From the NCBI GenBank assembly GCA_019638085.1, contig JAHBUL010000007.1:124001-188000 (forward strand): a stretch of DNA of 64,000 nt. The letters are read 5' to 3'. Positions 16,195 through 24,037 of the stretch are shown here, in pieces. The stretch comes from Flavobacteriales bacterium (GTDB lineage Bacteria; Bacteroidota; Bacteroidia; Flavobacteriales_F; PHOS-HE28). The position numbers and the translations under genes are program-made. Under the pieces are notes generated by a model that was not told where the DNA came from, ran no database searches, and saw only the letters and a program-made list of their open reading frames with translations. Numbering within the stretch: position 1 is the stretch's first letter; the number at the start of each line of letters is the position of its first letter.

Positions 16195-17805
16195 ATGACC
16201 AAGAAGAAGACCCTCACAGCCGCTAAGAAGAACCCCGCTCCGGCCAAGAAGACCAAGGCCGTCCGCGTTTCCGCCGCCAAGCGCAAGGGAACCCTGAAGT
16301 CCGCGGCGGACAAGCCCAAGCTGCTGCGTGGCCTCCCGGACATCCGGCGCTTCTTCTACCGCAACGAAGTGCCGATCTACTTCATCAGCGCCACCAGCTT
16401 CAACGTGCTGGGCGCGGACGAATGGATCAAGAGCTTCCGCTTCATCACCTATATCGACTGCTTCGATGGGCTGCACCCCAGCAGCTTCACCCCGCAGGAA
16501 GAACTACCCCACGAGGAGTTCCAGAGCATCGAGGACATCAACAACTACCTCTTGGAGCACAAGGAGGTGCATGACTTCATCGAGAAGCGTCGCGCTGCTT
16601 CCCCCCTCAAGCGCGGCAAAGCGGGCAAGGCCATGTTCCTGATGTTCGACGAGAAGACCGAGAAGCTCGCGCGGAAGCTGGGCCTCGAGGTGATCTTCCC
16701 GCCCGCCAAGTTGCGCACCTTCATGGACAATAAGGTGAACACCAACCGCATCGCCGAAAAGGCCGACGTGGCTTGCGTGCCCTATGTGCTCAGCCCGGTG
16801 AAGAACTACAAGCACCTGCTGCAGGTATCGGCGAAGGGCAAGCTGGGCAGCGACCTGGTGGTGCAAACGCCCTTCGGTGATAGCGGCCACACCACCTTCT
16901 TCATCAACAGCCAAGCCGAATACGACAAGCACAGCAAGGAGATCGAGGCCGAGAAGGAGTGCAAGGTGATGAAGCGCATCAACTGCCGCGGCGCTGCAAT
17001 GGAGGCCTGCGTCACGCAGCACGGTACTATCGTGGCCCCACTGCTCACCGAGCTGGTGGGCTTCAAGGAACTCACCCCCTACAAAGGAGGCTGGTGTGGC
17101 AATGAGATCTACGCGGATGCCTTCACGCCCAAGATCCGCCGCAAAGCCCGCCAATACGCCCAGCGCTTCGGCGATCAGCTCCGCAAGGAAGGCTACAAAG
17201 GCTACTTCGAACTGGATTTCCTGATCGATCAGGACAACGGCGAGATCTACCTCGGGGAGCTCAATCCGCGGATCACCGGTGCCAGCTCCATCACCAACCA
17301 TGCGGTGTTCGCGCTGAGCGATGCGCCCTTGCACCTCTTCCACGTCCTGGAATGGATGGACCAGCCCTACACGCTGAACGTGCGCGCCATAAACAGCCGG
17401 TGGGCCCGCCCGGAGAACATCGACAGCTGGGGCCAGCTGGTGATCAAGTTCACCAAGGAAAGCGTGGAGCGTGTTACCGAAGCACCGCGCAGCGGCATCT
17501 GGCGGATGAACGATCAAGGCAACATCACCTTCAGCCGCATGGACACACGCCGCCGCGCTGTTGAAGATGAGACCGAGGCCTTCTTCCTCCGCATCTCGCG
17601 CAAGGGCGATTGGTTCTACGAAGGGGCCGACATGGGCATCCTGGTGATGCGCGGCCGCATGATGACCGATGATTTCCAATTGAACGAACGCTCCAGGAAG
17701 TGGATCGATGCGATCAAGCGCGAGTACAAGAGCGTGGTGCCAAGAAGCCTGGGTACACAGGAGGAGCAAGCGATCCTGGAGATCGGCGGGTTCAAGATGA
17801 TGTGA
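16195..17805 (+). CDS. ATP-grasp ligase (biotin-carboxylase-like) with basic N-terminal tail
   Basis: This 536-residue protein begins with a 42-residue K/A-rich tail (MTKKKTLTAAKKNPAPAKKT...). An ATP-grasp enzyme follows: a preATP-grasp part (about 50-175), an FMDNKVNTNRIAEKAD segment, a nucleotide-binding loop (VVQTPFGDSGHTTFF), and the metal-binding strand FELDFLIDQDNGEIYLGELNPR, whose acidic residues and Asn bind magnesium-ATP. ATP-grasp enzymes join a carboxylate to an amine, thiol or bicarbonate through an acyl phosphate. No biotin or acyl-carrier partner is encoded nearby, so a carboxylate-amine ligase is the likelier role. Next to a diamine-forming decarboxylase, N-acylation of a diamine is an attractive inference. 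A C45 hydrolase gene follows 56 bp downstream. Confidence 0.85.
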   Translation: MTKKKTLTAAKKNPAPAKKTKAVRVSAAKRKGTLKSAADKPKLLRGLPDIRRFFYRNEVPIYFISATSFNVLGADEWIKSFRFITYIDCFDGLHPSSFTPQEELPHEEFQSIEDINNYLLEHKEVHDFIEKRRAASPLKRGKAGKAMFLMFDEKTEKLARKLGLEVIFPPAKLRTFMDNKVNTNRIAEKADVACVPYVLSPVKNYKHLLQVSAKGKLGSDLVVQTPFGDSGHTTFFINSQAEYDKHSKEIEAEKECKVMKRINCRGAAMEACVTQHGTIVAPLLTELVGFKELTPYKGGWCGNEIYADAFTPKIRRKARQYAQRFGDQLRKEGYKGYFELDFLIDQDNGEIYLGELNPRITGASSITNHAVFALSDAPLHLFHVLEWMDQPYTLNVRAINSRWARPENIDSWGQLVIKFTKESVERVTEAPRSGIWRMNDQGNITFSRMDTRRRAVEDETEAFFLRISRKGDWFYEGADMGILVMRGRMMTDDFQLNERSRKWIDAIKREYKSVVPRSLGTQEEQAILEIGGFKMM

Positions 17806-17861
17806 TGCTGCGAGATCCCATCAACGCCATTCGCAGCGCGCTTCACTAAGCACATCAACCC

Positions 17862-18854
17862 ATGTTCGTACAGCTTAAGCTCATTCATGAACCCCGACCC
17901 GGCGAGCGCTGGCAGCGCTTCTGGGACCGGGTGTGGCCGCTCTACAGGCAGTTCTTCCTGAGCGAGGGCATCGATGCACGCGCGGGCTACACCACCAGCC
18001 GCAGCATGCTGGAACGGCACATGCCGGAACTGATGCCGAGCTACGAGCGCTTGTGCGAGCTCAGCGGCGGCGGCGACCTGGAGGCGCGCTTCCTCAGCAT
18101 GTGGAACCCGCCGCCCTACATGGCAGGCTGTTCGCAGGCCGCATGGGTGCGCGGCAATCCCACGCTGATCCGCAACTACGATTACGACCCCCGCTTCTTC
18201 GACGGCCGCATGCGCTACACCGAATGGCTGAAGCCCGTGATCGGCATCCAGGACAGTGCATGGGGCATCCTCGATGGCATGAACGGGGATGGACTGGCCG
18301 CCGCGCTTGCCTTCGGGGGAAGGAAGGTCAGCGGAGAAGGCTTCGGCATCCCGCTGATCGTGCGCTACGTGCTGGAAACCTGCAGCACCGTGGCCGAGGC
18401 CGTTACCGCCCTGCAGCGCATTCCTTGCCACATGAGCTACAGTGTGCTCTTGCTGGACAAGGCCGCCAACTACAAGGTGGTGTACATGAATCCCGACCGG
18501 CCCGCATTCGTGGTGGAACATGCCGTGTGTACCAACCACCAAGGACAAGTGGAATGGGATGAGTACGCCGCCTTCACCCATACCGTGCAGCGCTGTGAAT
18601 TCCTCGAGGAGATCCTGCGGGACGAGAACGTCGATCGCGCCCAGCTGCTGAAGCGCTTCCTGCGACCACCGCTATACAGCCAGCAATACCTGCGCGGCTT
18701 CGGCACGCTCTATACAGCTGCTTATGACCTTAAGCGTGGCACTGTGAAAATGGTCTGGCCTGGAAAGACGATCGAGGTCGGCTTCAAGAATTTCGAGGAG
18801 CAGAACGTGCAAGTGACGTTATTGCGTCCCGTCGGTCGCTTCATGGCCAAGTAG
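17862..18854 (+). CDS. C45-type Ntn-hydrolase (acyl-CoA:6-APA acyltransferase-like)
   Basis: The 330-residue protein resembles the C45 peptidase family. A pro-segment of 89 residues precedes Cys90 in MAGCSQAAW, the expected autocatalytic cleavage site and nucleophile. The RNYDYDP motif downstream corresponds to the family's conserved R-N-x-D-W/Y segment. Later strands carry WGILDGMNGDGLAAALAFGG. Members cleave or transfer acyl groups on amide bonds, with the new N-terminal cysteine acting as both nucleophile and base. The gene follows the ATP-grasp gene closely. The pair could place and later remove an acyl group on an amine, which is inference. Confidence 0.82.
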   Translation: MFVQLKLIHEPRPGERWQRFWDRVWPLYRQFFLSEGIDARAGYTTSRSMLERHMPELMPSYERLCELSGGGDLEARFLSMWNPPPYMAGCSQAAWVRGNPTLIRNYDYDPRFFDGRMRYTEWLKPVIGIQDSAWGILDGMNGDGLAAALAFGGRKVSGEGFGIPLIVRYVLETCSTVAEAVTALQRIPCHMSYSVLLLDKAANYKVVYMNPDRPAFVVEHAVCTNHQGQVEWDEYAAFTHTVQRCEFLEEILRDENVDRAQLLKRFLRPPLYSQQYLRGFGTLYTAAYDLKRGTVKMVWPGKTIEVGFKNFEEQNVQVTLLRPVGRFMAK

Positions 18855-18960
18855 GCCGGTCGGCATTGACCACGGAGGCCCAGGGGAAAAGAAAAACCGC
18901 AGCTGCCGCAGATGTTGACGCGTCGCGGGAGAAGAGGCTCATCGCCCCACAAATCCGTGT

Positions 18961-19170
18961 GCATCCGTGTGGATCCGTGGTTCCCTTTATGTGACCAGAC
19001 ACGCCGCAAGGCGCGTCGGGAACAAGCTCATCACCCCACATCCGTGTGCATCCGTGTGGATCCGTGGTTCCCTTTATGAGACCGGACACGCCGCAAGGCG
19101 TGTCGGGTACAGCCTCATCACCCCACATCCGTGTGGATCCGTGTCCCTCCGATATGTATCGGAGCGTGGT
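18961..19170. repeat. 87 bp tandem repeat with GCAA-loop hairpins
   Basis: The 378 bp gap before the dehydrogenase gene is filled by about two and a half copies of an 87 bp unit. GCATCCGTGTGGATCCGTGG occurs at 18961 and 19048, and a degenerate copy starts near 19129. Each unit includes a hairpin whose second copy is perfect: GACACGCC-GCAA-GGCGTGTC at 19085-19104. The first copy, at 18998-19017, has one mismatch. A third hairpin, CTCCGATA-TG-TATCGGAG, sits at 19147-19164. No coding potential is evident. Confidence 0.85.
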
Positions 19171-19206
19171 TCCCTTTATGGGACTCAGCTGCCCGTGTAG
19201 CAACGG

Positions 19207-19214
19207 TACCTTTG
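19207..19214 (+). promoter_or_regulatory. Putative -7 promoter element of the aldehyde dehydrogenase gene
   Basis: TACCTTTG is a perfect TAnnTTTG match, 18 bases before the ATG at 19233. It supports that start rather than the longer reading from 19131 inside the repeats. Confidence 0.6.
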
Positions 19215-19232
19215 TGTCCCATTCCAATTGTC

Positions 19233-20699
19233 ATGTCCACAGCTACCGCGAAGCTTTCCTCCGCAGTCCAGTCCTTGATCCATGAGCGCAACTTCATTGC
19301 AGGCCAATGGTCCGCTGATGGCGACGGCAGCTTCAACACCGTGCTGGAGAAATACCAGGGCGTTCAACTGGCCCGCGTGCCGCACGCTACCGAAGCGCAG
19401 ATGGAAGAAGCCATCGCGGCCGCATACGCATCGCGCGCAACCTTGCGCAGACTGAGCGCAGGCGAACGCAGCAGCATGCTCGATGCACTGGCCCACCTGC
19501 TGGTGGAACAGCAGGAAGCCATGGCGCTGCTGATCGCACACGAGGCCGGCAAACCCATCGGCTATGCCAAGAACGAGATCGCCCGCTGCATCATCACGGT
19601 GCGCACCGCCGCTGCCGAAGCACTCCGCTTCACCGGCGAGACCGTGCCCATCGACTACGGCGCAGGGGCGGGCAAGACCGCCTTCACCAAGCGCTTCCCC
19701 ATCGGCGTGATCGCCGCCATCACACCCTTCAACTTCCCCCTGAACCTGGTGCTGCACAAGGTGGCACCGGCCATGGCCACCGGCTGCCCCATCGTGCTGA
19801 AGCCCGCGCCACAAGCGCCCCTGAGCGCGCTCGCGTTAGCTGGTATGCTGGAGACCATCGGCTGGCCCAAAGGAGCGTTCAGCGTAATGCTCTGTGGTAT
19901 TCCAGTGGCCGAGAAGCTGGTGAAGGACGAACGCATCGCCATGCTCAGCTTCACCGGAAGCGACAAGGTGGGCTGGCACCTCAAGAGCATCTGCGGCAAG
20001 AAGAAGGTGGCCTTGGAACTGGGCGGCAACGCCTCGGTGATCATCGATGAAGGCACCGACCTGGTGGCCGCCGCGAAGTCCGTGGCCATGGGTGCCAATC
20101 TCTACGCCGGGCAGACCTGCATCAGCACCCAGCGCATCTATGTACACCAGCAAGCGCACGCCGAATTCCGCGACCTGTTGGTAAAGGAGTTCGCAGCGCT
20201 GAAGAGCGGCGACCCCACCGACCCTGCGGTTTCCGTAGGACCCATCATCGACAAGAACCACTTCGAGCGCATCACGGCGTGGGTGGATGAAGCGGTGCAG
20301 GGTGGCGCCACCGTGCTCGCCGGCGGAAAGGCCGTGGACCCCCAACGCAATGTGTACGCCGCAACGCTGCTGGCCGATGCCTCCGCGGACCTCAAGGTGA
20401 ACGCCGCCGAGGTCTTCGGACCGGTATCCGTAGTGGAGGCCGTGCCCGACTTCAGCACCGCCATCGCCAAGGTGAACGATAGCAATTATGGGCTCCAAGC
20501 AGGGGTGTTCACCAACAGCCTCGCCCACATGAAGCAGGCCCACGAGCAACTCGATGTGGGCGGCGTGATCATCAACAGCATCCCCGGCTTCCGTGTGGAT
20601 AGCATGCCGTACGGCGGCGTGAAGGACAGCGGCCTGGGGCGCGAGGGATTGAAGTACGCCATGGAAGAGATGAGCGAGCCGCGCCTGATCGTGTATTGA
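19233..20699 (+). CDS. NAD(P)-dependent aldehyde dehydrogenase
   Basis: This 488-residue enzyme starts at MSTATAKLSSAV. It shows all ALDH signatures: cofactor-site PFNFPLNLVLHKVAPA (165-180), K190 in IVLKPAPQAP, SFTGSDKVGWHL (239-250), general base E262 in LELGGNAS and nucleophile C296 in YAGQTCISTQRI, then EVFGPV and PYGGVKDSGLGREG near the C-terminus. It oxidises an aldehyde to the acid. The family includes succinate-semialdehyde, aminobutyraldehyde and lactaldehyde dehydrogenases. In this cluster it most likely oxidises the aldehyde made by the class III aminotransferase. A longer frame from 19131 would read through the tandem repeats and is rejected. Confidence 0.93.
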   Translation: MSTATAKLSSAVQSLIHERNFIAGQWSADGDGSFNTVLEKYQGVQLARVPHATEAQMEEAIAAAYASRATLRRLSAGERSSMLDALAHLLVEQQEAMALLIAHEAGKPIGYAKNEIARCIITVRTAAAEALRFTGETVPIDYGAGAGKTAFTKRFPIGVIAAITPFNFPLNLVLHKVAPAMATGCPIVLKPAPQAPLSALALAGMLETIGWPKGAFSVMLCGIPVAEKLVKDERIAMLSFTGSDKVGWHLKSICGKKKVALELGGNASVIIDEGTDLVAAAKSVAMGANLYAGQTCISTQRIYVHQQAHAEFRDLLVKEFAALKSGDPTDPAVSVGPIIDKNHFERITAWVDEAVQGGATVLAGGKAVDPQRNVYAATLLADASADLKVNAAEVFGPVSVVEAVPDFSTAIAKVNDSNYGLQAGVFTNSLAHMKQAHEQLDVGGVIINSIPGFRVDSMPYGGVKDSGLGREGLKYAMEEMSEPRLIVY

Positions 20700-20710
20700 G
20701 TCTCGTTGTT

Positions 20711-20820
20711 GCTCACCACAGAGACACAGAGAACACAGAGAAGAGGTGCTGATTCCTTAAGCTTTCCTCCGTGTCCTCTGTGGTGATAAAAGCATTCCCC
20801 GTGCCTTCTTACCCGAAGCG
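20711..20820. repeat. CACAGAG-family intergenic repeat, inverted pair
   Basis: ACCACAGAGACACAGAGAAC at 20716 onward and the inverse words CCTCCGTGTCCTCTGTGGTG at 20766 onward form an imperfect inverted pair. The tail near 20810 contains CCCGAAGCGAAGCGAAGGG. The same words recur at 21640-22096, 23676-24015, 24486-24740, 25200-25440 and 51420-51920. Confidence 0.8.
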
Positions 20821-20915
20821 AAGCGAAGGGCGGTGAAACAAACCGCTTCAATCCATTCAACTCCGCATGTGCAATACGAACGATCTTGGATCGTGAAACG
20901 GTATTGTGCTGGCAC

Positions 20916-20923
20916 TACCTTGG
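20916..20923 (+). promoter_or_regulatory. Putative -7 promoter element of the H1-like gene
   Basis: TACCTTGG, seven of eight positions of TAnnTTTG, lies 24 bases before the ATG at 20948. Confidence 0.4.
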
Positions 20924-20947
20924 CGCAGCCGACCAAAAACCAAAACC

Positions 20948-21628
20948 ATGAAGAAGTCTACCAAGACGAAAAGCCCCGCCAAAGCAGGGAAAGCTGCCGC
21001 AAGCAGTGCTGTTGCCAAAAAGAGCGTAGCACGCAAGACCGCAACCAAAAAGGCCACACCTAAGAAGGCAGTGAAAAAGGCAGCGGTGAAAAAGTCCGCA
21101 GCCAAGCCGAAAGCTTCCGCGAAAGCAAAAGCCGCATCCAGCAAAAAGACGGCGACCAAAAAGGCGGCACCGAAGAAGCCAGTGAAAAAGGCAGCAGTGA
21201 AAAAGACCGTTGCCAAGGCGAAAAGTCCCGCGAAGGCAGCGAAGAAAGTTGTAGCCAAGACCAGCGCCAAGAAAGCAGCTTCGAAGCCGAAGAGCGTGGT
21301 GACCAAGAAGGTGGCAACCAAGAAGAAGACCGCAGCTAAAGCTGCCGTAAAGGGTTCCGCAAAAGCAGGGAAAGCAAAGCCGGCCGCAGCAGCCGTCAAG
21401 CGGAATGTTCCGCGCGCCGGAAACCCCGCTCTGCCGAAGCCACCGCATGCGCCAGGCGCCAAGAGCCCGGATGCCACCTTCGACCCCACGCCCGATACCC
21501 ACGTCCCCATGCCCGGGCAAACGGCTTCCTACGGACGGAGAGCGCAGACCGAACGCGCGGCCGCAGCCAAAGGCAAGCGCGCCCGCAAGAACACCAGGAG
21601 GGGGCACACAGGCCGCAACCCCAAGTAA
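20948..21628 (+). CDS. Histone H1-like lysine/alanine-rich protein
   Basis: The 226-residue protein is about 150 residues of repeated K/A/P/S/T words (KKAAVKKSAAKPKASAKAKA, then KKAAPKKPVKKAAVKKTVAK). A proline-rich segment (PALPKPPHAPGAKSPD) and a basic end (RKNTRRGHTGRNPK) follow. Such sequences resemble the C-terminal tail of eukaryotic linker histones and bacterial H1-like proteins, which bind DNA without sequence preference. No folded domain is visible. The ATG at 20948 follows a TACCTTGG promoter element. Two enzymes in the neighbouring cluster carry short tails of the same composition. The repetitive coding sequence makes length variation by slippage likely. Confidence 0.88.
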   Translation: MKKSTKTKSPAKAGKAAASSAVAKKSVARKTATKKATPKKAVKKAAVKKSAAKPKASAKAKAASSKKTATKKAAPKKPVKKAAVKKTVAKAKSPAKAAKKVVAKTSAKKAASKPKSVVTKKVATKKKTAAKAAVKGSAKAGKAKPAAAAVKRNVPRAGNPALPKPPHAPGAKSPDATFDPTPDTHVPMPGQTASYGRRAQTERAAAAKGKRARKNTRRGHTGRNPK

Positions 21629-21639
21629 CCTCCGTGCGC

Positions 21640-22096
21640 CTGTGTTCACAATGAGGTGCTCCCACCACCCTTCGACTTCGCTCAGGGCAGGCAGAGGCAC
21701 AGAGAACACAGAGGGGTGATCGAAGATCTGGAAACCGGTCCCTGAAGAAGTACCCTGAGGTTCTCCAAGGGTCTAAGGGCCGGTTTCCATCATTTGTTGC
21801 GGAAGTCGTCAACCCAACGATTCTCCGTGCCCTCCGCTCACTGTGGTGAAAATGGCTTTCCTCCGTGCCCTCCGTGTCCTCGCCCGGGCGTAGCCGCTTC
21901 GGCGTAGCACGGTCTGTGGTGATAAAAGCATTCTCCGTGCCCTCCGCCCCACTGTGGTGAAAAATGGCTTTCCTCCGTGCCCTCCGTGCCCTCGCCTGGG
22001 CGTAGCCGCTTCGGCGTAGCCCGGTCTGTGGTGATAAAAGCATTCTCCCTGCCCTCCGTGCCTCCGTGGTGAATTAAAGTGCCTCCGTGGTGAACC
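21640..22096. repeat. Intergenic repeat block, including a 112 bp tandem duplication
   Basis: This 469 bp gap is almost wholly repeats. It begins with a CTTCGACTTCGCTCAGGGCA/CACAGAG unit (21662-21716). A hairpin follows: arms GGAAACCGG (21730-21738) and CCGGTTTCC (21780-21788) around a CCCTGAGG...AAGGG core. Then two direct copies of a 112 bp unit lie at about 21842-22065, with GGCTTTCCTCCGTGCCCTCC at 21854 and 21966. Each copy holds GTAGCCGCTTCGGCGTAGC, a near-palindrome. No gene is visible. Confidence 0.85.
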
Positions 22097-22097
22097 A

Positions 22098-23123
22098 TCA
22101 GAGCGAAGAGGCCTGCAAGGCTTTCCAATACCCGATGTAGAGCTTGAAGTAACCTGCGAACAATTCCAAGCGCTTGGCCCGTTCCGCGGCATCCTGGGTC
22201 TGCTGCACGCGGATCGCGTTCACCTTCATCCGCACATTGGCCCGGTACAGTTTATAGAACAGATAGAGCCTTTGCTCGGCCGCGTTCCGGATCACCGGGA
22301 AGGCGCTGTTGTACCGCTCCATCAGGTGCTCGCCCAGGTCCGGATAGCCTGCGAACTCCAGCTCCATGGTGAAGAAGGCCAGCTCGTTCAGCAGGTCGAT
22401 CTGCCGGAAGTGCGGGCTGAAGTCGATGCAGTCGAAAAGGGTCGGTGGCTGAGTGAGGAAGATGTTGCCTGCATGCAGGTCGCCGTGTACATCGCGGACG
22501 AAACCCTCGCGGTCGCGTTGCTCGATCAGCGCGGCTTGTTCCGCAAGGAAGGCCTCCACGTAGGTGAGGCTCGCGCCCAGGTCCGCGCCCCGTTCTTCGC
22601 CCATGGTGCTCGTGCAGAAGGTCTGGATCTGTGCCACGTCCGCGAAATCCGCCAGCAGTTCCACAGCCGTAACGCGCCCCCGGATGATCTCCGCATTCCG
22701 GTGGAACGGGATCAGGACCTCCAGGATCCGATCGATGTCCGTGCGGCCCACCTTCCCTTGGGCCAAGCGCACATCCATCTCCAACGCATTGTCCAGCCGC
22801 TTCATCTCCAGCGCATGGTCCACCAGCTCACCTTCCGTGCCGCCGATGCGGTAGCGCCCCTCGTGCAGGTATACCGGCAAGGCGCGCAGGTACACCTTCG
22901 GCGCCAGCCGTTGGTTCAGCAGCAGCTCCTGCTCCACGAAGTACTTCCGCTTCGCCTGTGACGAGAAATCCAGAAAGCTCAGCTTCAAGGGCTTCTTGAT
23001 CTTATACACCTTGGTGTTGCAGAGGAGCACCCACGAGATGTGCGTCTCCACCAGTTGCACCGGCACGTTGCCATCCGGGAATTCACCGCGCGCCATCAGC
23101 GCGTCCATCTGCTCGCGGGTCAT
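22098..23123 (-). CDS. Aminoglycoside phosphotransferase-family kinase
   Basis: The 341-residue protein starts at MTREQMDALMARGEF (ATG at 23123). It has the bilobal kinase fold with CNTKVYKIKKPL (lysine of the N-lobe), the catalytic loop VRDVHGDLHAGNIFL (Brenner motif H-G-D-x-x-x-x-N) and FDCIDFSPHFR as the metal-binding DFG equivalent. Its start overlaps the stop of the P-loop kinase gene by 4 bp (ATGA). In many bacteria these two units are fused into one protein of about 500 residues; here they are separate but translationally coupled. The substrate is unknown, and antibiotic resistance should not be assumed. Confidence 0.88.
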   Translation of the reverse strand: MTREQMDALMARGEFPDGNVPVQLVETHISWVLLCNTKVYKIKKPLKLSFLDFSSQAKRKYFVEQELLLNQRLAPKVYLRALPVYLHEGRYRIGGTEGELVDHALEMKRLDNALEMDVRLAQGKVGRTDIDRILEVLIPFHRNAEIIRGRVTAVELLADFADVAQIQTFCTSTMGEERGADLGASLTYVEAFLAEQAALIEQRDREGFVRDVHGDLHAGNIFLTQPPTLFDCIDFSPHFRQIDLLNELAFFTMELEFAGYPDLGEHLMERYNSAFPVIRNAAEQRLYLFYKLYRANVRMKVNAIRVQQTQDAAERAKRLELFAGYFKLYIGYWKALQASSL

Positions 23124-23644
23124 CGGGTGTGCGTTCGTTGTGCGATGTAGGCCAGCGCCTCGTCGATCCGCGCAGCCGTGCTCCCTGCGTCGGACCGCAA
23201 CACCTTGTGCGGGCGATCGATCGGCACATACTCCGCCTTGATCGCTTGGTACACCGCGAAGTCCGCATCGCTGTCCGGTCGCTTCTTCCCCACGCGCTCC
23301 GCGATCACCGGCTCGGCCGCTTCCATGTACAGCAAATGCACCGGCACCTTGCGCGCATCGGCCCATTGCAGGTAGGGCGCCCGATAGGTGGACTTGGAAA
23401 AAGTGGCATCCACGATCACCGTGGCACCTTGCTCCAAGGCCTCGGTGACGCGTGCGAAAAGGTCCTGGTAGGTCCGCGCCTTATCCGCCGCCGTGTAGCT
23501 CACCTGCTGCGTGGCTTCCTTGCGGATGCGGTCGCTGTTGTAATGCAGCGCACCCAAGTGCTTGGCCAGTGCCGTAGCAAAGTAGGTCTTCCCCGAACCG
23601 GGCAGACCCATCACCATGATCAGCTGAGGGGCAAGATGCTGCAT
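23120..23644 (-). CDS. P-loop kinase/ATPase (zeta-toxin/AAA_33-like)
   Basis: This 174-residue protein starts at MQHLAPQLIMVMGLPGSGKT (ATG at 23644), with Walker A GLPGSGKT at 13-20. Other features are HYNSDRIRKE (acceptor-binding Asp), VIVDATFSK (Walker B-like strand) and a lid region with ERVGKKRPDSDAD. The fold is that of small-molecule or nucleotide kinases such as AAA_33 proteins. It overlaps the following phosphotransferase gene by 4 bp, so the two probably act together as the split form of a known two-domain protein. The longer reading from 23758 extends into intergenic repeats and is rejected. Confidence 0.87.
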   Translation of the reverse strand: MQHLAPQLIMVMGLPGSGKTYFATALAKHLGALHYNSDRIRKEATQQVSYTAADKARTYQDLFARVTEALEQGATVIVDATFSKSTYRAPYLQWADARKVPVHLLYMEAAEPVIAERVGKKRPDSDADFAVYQAIKAEYVPIDRPHKVLRSDAGSTAARIDEALAYIAQRTHTR

Positions 23645-23675
23645 GCACCTAAAGGAACGAGATCCCGTGGAATTC

Positions 23676-24015
23676 ACCACCCTTCGACTCCTCGAACGCA
23701 GTGCGTTCTGCGGAGTATCGCTTCGCCATTGCTCAGGGCAGGCAGAGGCACAGAGCACACAGAGGGGGGCGGCTAACGCAAAGATTTCTTACCACAGAGG
23801 CACAGAGCACACAGAGAAGGGAGCGCGGCTAACGCAAAGCATTGCTCCGTGCCCTCCGTGCCTCTGTGGTAAAAAAGGCATTCCTCCGTGGTGATAAAAA
23901 GGCATTCCTCCGTGCCCTCCGCTCGCCCTGAGCGGAGTCGAAGGGTGCCTCTGTGGTGATAAAGGCATTCCTCCGTGCCCTCCGTGCCTCTGTGGTGAAA
24001 AAAGCTTTCCTCCGT
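23676..24015. repeat. Intergenic block of CTTCGACTCC and CACAGAG repeats
   Basis: The 393 bp gap holds a unit beginning CACCACCCTTCGACTCCTCG (23678) with the inner palindrome CGAACGCAGTGCGTTCTGCG, which recurs nearly unchanged at 25205-25295. It is followed by at least five CACAGAG / CTCCGTGCCCTCCGTG words in both orientations and a CGCCCTGAGCGGAGTCGAAG unit at 23923-23944. No gene is visible. Confidence 0.85.
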
Positions 24016-24037
24016 GGTGAGATAGCATACCGGTGCA

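Noticed and set aside
16504..17769. 421-residue minus-strand frame
   Set aside because: It is fully antisense to the ATP-grasp gene, which has clear family motifs; no domain is visible in the antisense product.
22098..23123. Aminoglycoside resistance gene
   Set aside because: The fold matches the phosphotransferase superfamily, but the pairing with a P-loop kinase is typical of a conserved non-resistance family. Nothing points to a drug substrate.
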